Source: Gammaproteobacteria bacterium | GTDB taxonomy: Bacteria; Pseudomonadota; Gammaproteobacteria; Pseudomonadales; Azotimanducaceae | DNA length: 11,613 bases | Reading direction: 5' to 3' | NCBI GenBank assembly: GCA_018667205.1 | Contig: JABIVN010000030.1 | Coordinates: 1-11,613, forward strand | In this document: positions 7,052 through 11,613 of the stretch, in pieces | How positions within the stretch are numbered: the first letter of the stretch is position 1 | How the letters are laid out: each line of letters starts with the position of its first letter | Notes under the pieces: model-generated | The model's database searches: none | What the model was told of the DNA's origin: nothing | What the model saw: the letters and a program-made list of their open reading frames with translations, nothing else | Program-made: the position numbers and the translations under genes

Positions 7052-8482
7052 ATGGCACGCGTTTTACCTTTTTCCTCGAAGCTCGGTTTTGGCGTCGGAC
7101 AACTTGCCGAAGGGATTACTCTTGGTGCGTTTTCAACGTTTCTACTTTTCTATTTCAATCAAATTTTACAAGTGTCAGGTACGCTGACGGGTATTGCGCT
7201 TGGCATCGCTCTGTTTTGTGACGCGATTACAGACCCGATTGCAGGTTCCATTTCAGATCGGCTAGAGACTCGCTGGGGTCGACGTCATCCGATGATGATG
7301 GGGGCAGCGCTGCCACTTGGTCTTTCTGTCATCGCACTGTTCAACCCGCCAGCAGGAATGTCAGAGATGTTCTATTTTTTCTGGTTGGTTACGTTTGCTG
7401 TTTCGGCAAGATTATTTTTGACGCTTTATCACATTCCGCATCTTGCCCTGGGTGCAGAGATGGCGCAGGACTACCTTGATCGGACTCGGGTTTATAGTTT
7501 TAGCCAGTTTTTTGGCACCGTAGGGTCTGCCGGTTTTGGGTTTCTGATGCTGACATTGTTCTTTCCTACGACGGAAGAATTCTCCCACGGCCTGCTTAAT
7601 AGTCATGGTTACGGCCCATTCTCGATCGCCGCCGCGATCGGGATTGTTGTATCTATTAGTCTTTGTGTTGCCGGCACCGCAAGGGAGATCCCGCACCTTC
7701 CAGCCGCTAACTTCAAAAAAGTCGAACGCCTTAATCCGCGCCGCCTGTTGCGCGAGATCACAACCGCCTTTAAGAACCATTCATACAGAATGCTGGTAGG
7801 GGGGCTTTTCTGTGCGGTAATCCTGCTAGGAATAGAGGGCACATTTATGGTGTACATGTATGTTCATTTTTGGGGTATGGCAACTGAACACATGCGCTGG
7901 ATCGGTCCAATAGTCTTGTGCGCGTTGCCGTTCTCGGTGTTGCTCGCGCCAGTGCTTACGAAACACCTGGATAAACGTAGAACGTTAATAGGCCTGTCGG
8001 TGGTGATCATTGTCTGCAACAACATGATGATTTGCCTGCGACTGTTTACGGATTGGCTGCCAGAAAATGGTAGCGCAGCGCTGTTAGCGATGCTTTTGGC
8101 CTTTATCTTTACCAGTGGGCTAGCTGGTCCAGCGATCATGATTACCCTCAATTCAATGTTTGCAGACATTTCTGACGAACAGGAATTGCTGACCCACGAA
8201 CGACAGGAGGGGATCATTTTTTCCGCACGGTCGTTTGCCTTTAAGGCCGGTGGTGCGTTCGCGACCATACTGGGCGGAATTGGTCTTGATTTGATCGACT
8301 TCCCCCGCGGTGCGGCCCCGGGGGAAGTGTCTCCAGACGTTCTGTTCAATCTGGGCGTTATAGCAGGACCGGCGACATCAATTGTAGGGCTGGCGGTGTT
8401 GGCTTTCTATTTTGGTTATCGACTGGATAGAGCTCGTATCGCTGAAATACAACTTGAACTCGCAGCGCGAAGGACCCGGTAG
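7052..8482 (+). CDS. GPH-type MFS cation symporter
   Basis: A 476-aa inner-membrane transporter of the glycoside-pentoside-hexuronide:cation symporter branch of the major facilitator superfamily, with about 12 hydrophobic segments. Signatures: KLGFGVGQLAEGI at the N-terminus, the loop 2-3 motif DPIAGSISDRLETRWGRRHP, the central cytoplasmic loop with RRLLREITTAFKNHSYRM, and the second-half segment FADISDEQELLTHERQEG followed by FSARSFAFKAGGA. The substrate cannot be read from sequence; marine GPH members are annotated as sugar/cation symporters largely by default. A GPH-type protein also belongs to the singlet-oxygen-induced operon of R. sphaeroides that carries the FAD/DUF1365 genes, so its nearness to the lipid operon here may be functional, although it is 1.8 kb away and separately promoted. 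ATG 7052 has GGAG five bases upstream and is preferred to the GTG at 7037, which has only a weak purine run upstream. The family usually ends shortly after the last helix, as here. Confidence 0.87.
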   Translation: MARVLPFSSKLGFGVGQLAEGITLGAFSTFLLFYFNQILQVSGTLTGIALGIALFCDAITDPIAGSISDRLETRWGRRHPMMMGAALPLGLSVIALFNPPAGMSEMFYFFWLVTFAVSARLFLTLYHIPHLALGAEMAQDYLDRTRVYSFSQFFGTVGSAGFGFLMLTLFFPTTEEFSHGLLNSHGYGPFSIAAAIGIVVSISLCVAGTAREIPHLPAANFKKVERLNPRRLLREITTAFKNHSYRMLVGGLFCAVILLGIEGTFMVYMYVHFWGMATEHMRWIGPIVLCALPFSVLLAPVLTKHLDKRRTLIGLSVVIIVCNNMMICLRLFTDWLPENGSAALLAMLLAFIFTSGLAGPAIMITLNSMFADISDEQELLTHERQEGIIFSARSFAFKAGGAFATILGGIGLDLIDFPRGAAPGEVSPDVLFNLGVIAGPATSIVGLAVLAFYFGYRLDRARIAEIQLELAARRTR

Positions 8483-8530
8483 GTGCCCCGCAACGTGCCC
8501 CGCAACGCGCCCCGCAACGCGTCCCGCAAC
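8483..8530. repeat. 12-bp tandem repeat, four copies
   Basis: Four consecutive 12-mers start at the base after the transporter stop: GTGCCCCGCAAC twice (8483-8494, 8495-8506), GCGCCCCGCAAC (8507-8518) and GCGTCCCGCAAC (8519-8530), followed by a partial GCCCG. Divergence is restricted to the first four bases of the unit. The array lies between convergent genes, in the transporter's 3' untranslated region, and has regular G-runs on the minus strand. Confidence 0.95.
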
Positions 8531-8694
8531 GCCCGTATCTAGAGATGTACTTGAGTTGGGACTGAAGGCTTAGGTTCCTGAATCAATGATGGCGCTGATG
8601 CTGACTAAGAAGATGAGATGTCAGGGTGAAATACGCAACTGGATACTAGCGGGGGTGTAAGCTTTGCAGGGGGAACGCTCTGGAAAGCACCGGC

Positions 8695-9168
8695 CTAGGA
8701 AGGTAGTTCTTTGACGAGCATGACGTTGCCATCCACTGAGGCGATAATACATTGATCGTCCTTAGCGATGAACGTGTCATTAGCCCCAGGGTCAAGGCGA
8801 GCTTGCCAATTAATGCCGGAATAACGGATGGCACCGCCCTCTGCGGTAATGTCCTTGCTCGCAGGGACAACGCGGCTGATCATGTCGCTGCTAGTATCAG
8901 TACCGCCACCTGAATTCTGAAAGTTTTTTAGCGGTCGCCACAGAAACAAGGCGATCAGCCCCGTCAGTACGGCCGTGGTGAAGAACTCGACCTCCCAGCC
9001 GGATAACAGCCCAAAGCTGATTAACAGCGCGGTGACCAGACTGGCCATCGCGAAAAAAAGCAGTGGGCCGCTTAAGCCTAAGACGCTCAACTCCAGGATA
9101 AAACTTATCCCAGCTAAAATATAAAAGAAGTGATCATGATTAGCATTGATGAGCGCGAAGATGTCCAT
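8695..9168 (-). CDS. NfeD family membrane protein
   Basis: A 157-aa short NfeD protein, partner of SPFH/stomatin proteins. Hydrophobic segments span about residues 12-80 (FFYILAGISFILEL, GPLLFFAMASLVTALLISFG, FFTTAVLTGLIALFLW). A hydrophilic linker with SGGGTDTSS is followed by a C-terminal OB-fold-like domain of about 60 residues containing the family stretch EGGAIRYSGINWQARLD and ending with GNVMLVKEL. There is no ClpP-like protease domain, so it is the short type found beside QmcA (E. coli YbbJ is the analogue). It starts 3 bases after the stop of the SPFH gene on the same strand, so the two form an operon. The likely role is assembling or stabilising SPFH microdomains in the inner membrane; this is known for the family only in general terms. 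Confidence 0.85.
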   Translation of the reverse strand: MDIFALINANHDHFFYILAGISFILELSVLGLSGPLLFFAMASLVTALLISFGLLSGWEVEFFTTAVLTGLIALFLWRPLKNFQNSGGGTDTSSDMISRVVPASKDITAEGGAIRYSGINWQARLDPGANDTFIAKDDQCIIASVDGNVMLVKELPS

Positions 9169-9171
9169 GGC

Positions 9172-10161
9172 TTAGATCCCTGCATCCGAGCTCGATAATT
9201 TCAGCGCACTGGATACGGCAATCGCTTGAGCTACTGTATTGGCGATGTTGTCGCTCGTTTTACCGTCAGTCAGCACGATGGTGCTTTCTGCGGCAATCTG
9301 GCGATGAGCGCCGATAGCGTCTTGTGCAAGGGTTAGTAAGACGGCGGCTTCGCCCGACTTCGTGTTAGCAGCGTCTCCGACGGTCGTCAAAGCGGCGGCC
9401 TCGGCATTTGCGACTAACCGGATCGCCTCGGCTTTACCGGTGGCCTCAAGAATTTGTTGTTCCTTGTTAGCTTCTGCGGCTAATACTTGTTCCGATTTTG
9501 CTGCTTGGGCATCTAAAACCCGAGCCGCTTTCAGGCCCTCTGCTTCTGTAATGGCTGCTGTTTTAACGCCCTCGGCTGTCAGAATCACGGAACGCTTCTC
9601 GCGCTCAGCGGTCATCTGTTTTTCCATGTCTTCCCGGATAGATTGAGGTGGTGATATATCCTTTATTTCGTAACGGGTGACCATCACGCCCCAAGGCTGC
9701 GTAGCTTCGGTCATGGCCGCCAGAATGACAGCGTTAATAACATCCCGACTCTGAAAACACTCATCCAATTCCATAGAGCCAATGGCGTTACGCATGGTGG
9801 TCATAGCAAGTTGTATGACAGCCACTTTGTAATCGGTAATATTATTGGTGGCGGCGCCGGCATCAGTGACCTTCATGAATAAGATACCATCGATATCGAG
9901 CGAGATATTATCCTTGGTGATTGCTGACTGAGATGAAATGTCTAGTGACTGTTCTTTTAGGTTGCGATCGGCAGCTACGGTCTGGACGAAAGGAATAATG
10001 AAATTCAGGCCTGCGCTTAACGTTTGATCGTATTTACCAAAGGTGTAGATCACATAGCCTCGATTCTGCGGTACAAAGTATATGGACTTTTTAACGGTGT
10101 AGAGAATGACAAGCGTTATCCATAAATAGGGGCTTGATAGGAGGTTCGCGATTATATCCAT
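9172..10161 (-). CDS. qmcA: SPFH/band 7 (stomatin-like) protein, QmcA-type
   Basis: A 329-aa membrane-anchored SPFH-domain protein. An N-terminal hydrophobic helix (about 10-30) leads into the SPFH domain: FVPQNRGYVIYTFGKYDQTLSAGLN, FIIPFVQTV, the QSLDISSQSAITKDNISL segment, and TTMRNAIGSMELDE with the following ISPPQSIREDMEKQMTAEREKR. Residues about 180-265 form a long Ala/Glu/Lys-rich coiled coil (repeats such as AEANKEQQILEATGKAEA), typical of oligomeric SPFH rings. Length matches the family (about 305-330). It is transcribed with the NfeD gene downstream. Proteins of this group scaffold membrane microdomains and, in E. coli, QmcA associates with FtsH control. The symbol is used by family resemblance and not by proven orthology. 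The start codon has only a weak upstream GAG. Confidence 0.86.
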   Translation of the reverse strand: MDIIANLLSSPYLWITLVILYTVKKSIYFVPQNRGYVIYTFGKYDQTLSAGLNFIIPFVQTVAADRNLKEQSLDISSQSAITKDNISLDIDGILFMKVTDAGAATNNITDYKVAVIQLAMTTMRNAIGSMELDECFQSRDVINAVILAAMTEATQPWGVMVTRYEIKDISPPQSIREDMEKQMTAEREKRSVILTAEGVKTAAITEAEGLKAARVLDAQAAKSEQVLAAEANKEQQILEATGKAEAIRLVANAEAAALTTVGDAANTKSGEAAVLLTLAQDAIGAHRQIAAESTIVLTDGKTSDNIANTVAQAIAVSSALKLSSSDAGI

Positions 10162-10450
10162 CGTATGTTGCTCAGTTGGTGTAGGCTAAAAGAAGCTACA
10201 TAGTAGCGCACAAATTGATACTCATCTATTTAGAGTATGCCGATGGTTGATTTGCCTGGGTCCGCTGCCGCAGGAAAGGACATTAGGAACTTTAGGCATA
10301 ATGTGAGGCATAAGTTTTTTGCTCTAAAACGAGCAGCGCGACTGGAAAGTGCTTAGAAGCTACCGCGATTTTAGAAAAACACGGTAGCTTCTTCTACTTT
10401 CACCAAATATCTGCAAACATCAGATGGCTGAAAAAAATGAGACAAACTGC
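10162..10450. other. 289-bp spacer with inverted and direct repeats
   Basis: This spacer lies between the 5' end of the SPFH gene and the 3' end of the Rieske gene, both on the minus strand, so it should hold the SPFH promoter and the Rieske terminator. It contains short inverted repeats: GCTAC-ATA-GTAGC (10195-10207), ATACTC-N9-GAGTAT (10218-10238) and TGCTC-TAAAAC-GAGCA (10320-10335). It also holds a direct repeat AGGCATAA (10294-10301, 10306-10313) and the long inverted repeat listed separately. No coding sequence was seen. Confidence 0.6.
10345..10401. repeat. Long interrupted inverted repeat / hairpin
   Basis: The inner arms AGAAGCTACCG (10355-10365) and CGGTAGCTTCT (10382-10392) pair perfectly over 11 bp around a 16-base loop. 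The outer arms GAAAGT (10345-10350) and ACTTTC (10396-10401) add 6 bp after a small asymmetric bulge. It lies about 50 bp after the Rieske stop on the minus strand and could act as that gene's transcription terminator or as an RNA-stabilising 3' structure. It lacks the T-run of a classical intrinsic terminator on either strand. A protein-binding site is the alternative. Confidence 0.6.
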
Positions 10451-11613
10451 TTAGATTTCGCGGTTCACCCATTTTTCAAGTAAACGGTGGTGCCAGCGGA
10501 CTTTAATATCCTGATAGTTCCCCAGCGTCAGGCCGCCGGGTGGTTTAGCGGCTTTCAGACCCCGTTGTACCTGAGCAACATTTTCGACGTCTTGATTAAA
10601 GATGCTGCCAAACTGTTCATCTGGTCCGAGCCAGTTGATCTTTGCCGCTGGCGGTCTTTCGGCACCTTCCGGCAATGCGACCATCATCATGATTTCCATA
10701 ATACACTTATCGGGATCACGACCGTACGGGCGATGTCGATAGAAAATCGGGCCCGGCCACGGAGAGATGTTGGGAAATATGTGGTACTGAATGGCAGAGG
10801 TAAGTTCAACGTCCGTTGGTTCGCCGCCCACATAGCCTTTTGGCCCGTTCTTGCGAGCGGTATCTGCGAGAAGTTTACGCGTAGTGATGCCGTCGGGCAG
10901 GTCATCGACGCTGCCTTCCATTTTTTGCACACCCATTTCACTAACGCTTTCACCCCGGAAGAACATTTCTTCGATAAGCTCCTGCTCGGTAAGTTCATAG
11001 GGCAGGTTAGGGTTAGGCATGGGCGGCGCCATGGTCATCCGGCTCCAATTAGCATCGCCGTTGTCGTAAATGTTGTACTCGGTATTTGATCCATCGCCCC
11101 CGAGTAGACCAATACTCATTTGTGGATGTGTCGCCAACACATGGAATGCCTCCATGAAAGCTTCCTGAGCGAGTTTCCAATTAGAGTCGACAATCTTGGC
11201 GCTGTGCGTCGCCTTCCAGCGATTAGCAAATGGCCAGCGTTCAAAGTGTTTAGTAATGTCCCCAAGGAAGTCCATCAAGGGTTCGGCGTCGTCATCGATA
11301 TTGATAAAAATAAAGCCGTCCCATCGCTCGCATCGGACCTCTGGCAAACTAAATTTATCTTTGTCAACATGCGGAAAGTCGAATTCGATCGATGGCGGGA
11401 TGGCTTTTAGTGATCCGTTTACGTTCCAGGTGATCCCGTGGAACGGGCAGCGAAATTCAGGTTTGTTGGCGGAAGCAAGTTCGTTGGTACACAGCCGGCG
11501 ACCGCGGTGCAGGCATGAATTATAAAATGCTTTAATTGTGTCGGGCTCGGTGCGCACAACAATGAAAGACCAATCAACGATATCGTAGACAATATGATCG
11601 CCCACTTCGGGAA
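10451..11613 (-). CDS. Rieske non-heme iron oxygenase alpha subunit, N-terminally truncated by the window
   Basis: Large subunit of an aromatic-ring-hydroxylating-type oxygenase. Numbering from the GTG codon at 11605, which is internal: the frame stays open to the right edge with PEVGDHIVYD, so the start is off-window and perhaps 50-70 residues are missing. Rieske [2Fe-2S] ligands are C31, H33, C53 and H56 in CLHRG and CPFHG. The catalytic domain has the 2-His-1-carboxylate set H155 and H160 in EAFMEAFHVLATHPQ, with E152 at the bridging acidic position (Asp in naphthalene dioxygenase), and D339 in QDVENVAQVQRGL. The C-terminus KVRWHHRLLEKWV is family-like. No beta subunit, ferredoxin or reductase is visible, so electron-transfer partners must be encoded elsewhere. 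Marine gammaproteobacteria carry many such paralogues for aromatic or steroid substrates; the substrate here is unknown. The two Rieske Cys-His pairs are spaced a little more widely than usual. Confidence 0.88.
   Translation of the reverse strand, partial: PEVGDHIVYDIVDWSFIVVRTEPDTIKAFYNSCLHRGRRLCTNELASANKPEFRCPFHGITWNVNGSLKAIPPSIEFDFPHVDKDKFSLPEVRCERWDGFIFINIDDDAEPLMDFLGDITKHFERWPFANRWKATHSAKIVDSNWKLAQEAFMEAFHVLATHPQMSIGLLGGDGSNTEYNIYDNGDANWSRMTMAPPMPNPNLPYELTEQELIEEMFFRGESVSEMGVQKMEGSVDDLPDGITTRKLLADTARKNGPKGYVGGEPTDVELTSAIQYHIFPNISPWPGPIFYRHRPYGRDPDKCIMEIMMMVALPEGAERPPAAKINWLGPDEQFGSIFNQDVENVAQVQRGLKAAKPPGGLTLGNYQDIKVRWHHRLLEKWVNREI

Noticed and set aside
7412..8349. Several minus-strand frames opposite the transporter
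   Set aside because: They are shadows of a gene with clear GPH motifs and a good ribosome-binding site.
8483..8530. Tandem repeat considered as a CRISPR array or integration site
   Set aside because: The units are only 12 bp and directly adjacent with no spacers, and no cas or integrase gene is nearby.
9362..9646. 94-codon plus-strand frame opposite the SPFH coiled coil
   Set aside because: It is the Ala-rich antisense shadow of the repetitive AEA-type codons of the SPFH gene.
10320..10335. TGCTC-TAAAAC-GAGCA hairpin considered as a terminator
   Set aside because: The T-run precedes the stem on the plus strand and becomes an A-run after it on the minus strand, the wrong arrangement for an intrinsic terminator in either direction.
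10487..11089. 200-codon plus-strand frame opposite the Rieske gene
   Set aside because: It lies wholly antisense to a gene with intact Rieske and iron-ligand motifs; no protein family was recognised in it.
11407..11435. TGATCC occurrences inside the Rieske gene
   Set aside because: They are within coding sequence, have no gene start downstream in the matching orientation, and are expected by chance.

Overview
The window looks like chromosomal DNA from a gammaproteobacterium, probably marine or aquatic. GC content is moderate, spacing is compact, and the protein families match that setting: a CurA/PTGR-type reductase, a COG2907/DUF1365/Cfa lipid operon, a QmcA/NfeD pair and a Rieske oxygenase alpha subunit. 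The lineage is an inference from gene content. No phage, insertion sequence, CRISPR array, tRNA or rRNA is visible.

Layout. Bases 2-850 (+) are the 3' part of a zinc-independent MDR reductase cut by the window edge. Bases 978-5200 (+) form a tight four-gene operon: FAD-dependent oxidoreductase (COG2907), DUF1365 protein, a 411-aa cyclopropane-synthase-family methyltransferase and a 343-aa second one. Junctions are +1 nt, +8 nt and a 4-nt ATGA overlap. A candidate ECF (RpoE/ChrR-type) promoter, TGATCC-N16-CGTA, lies just upstream, and its -10 side lies inside a perfect 12-bp palindrome. Convergent to the operon is a seven-helix CREST/ceramidase-like membrane hydrolase (5274-6236, -) with the complete S/H/D/H/H zinc-site pattern. 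Bases 6237-7051 hold no intact gene but contain what looks like a decayed short-chain dehydrogenase on the minus strand. A GPH-type MFS symporter follows (7052-8482, +), with a 12-bp x 4 tandem repeat starting directly after its stop codon. On the minus strand are a QmcA-like SPFH protein and its NfeD partner (10161 to 8695). A 289-bp spacer with a large inverted repeat follows, then a Rieske oxygenase alpha subunit that runs off the right edge (10451-11613, -).

How it fits together. The theme is remodelling of membrane acyl chains. FAD oxidoreductase, DUF1365 and Cfa-family proteins are the families known from furan fatty acid biosynthesis (UfaD/UfaO/UfaM in Rhodobacter sphaeroides) and from the sigma-E/ChrR singlet-oxygen regulon, where a GPH-type transporter and a short-chain dehydrogenase also occur. 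The most interesting possibility is a furan or methyl-branched fatty acid operon that carries its own second methyltransferase, next to a CREST-family lipid-amide hydrolase candidate and a membrane-microdomain (SPFH/NfeD) pair. The chemistry of the product is not provable from sequence.
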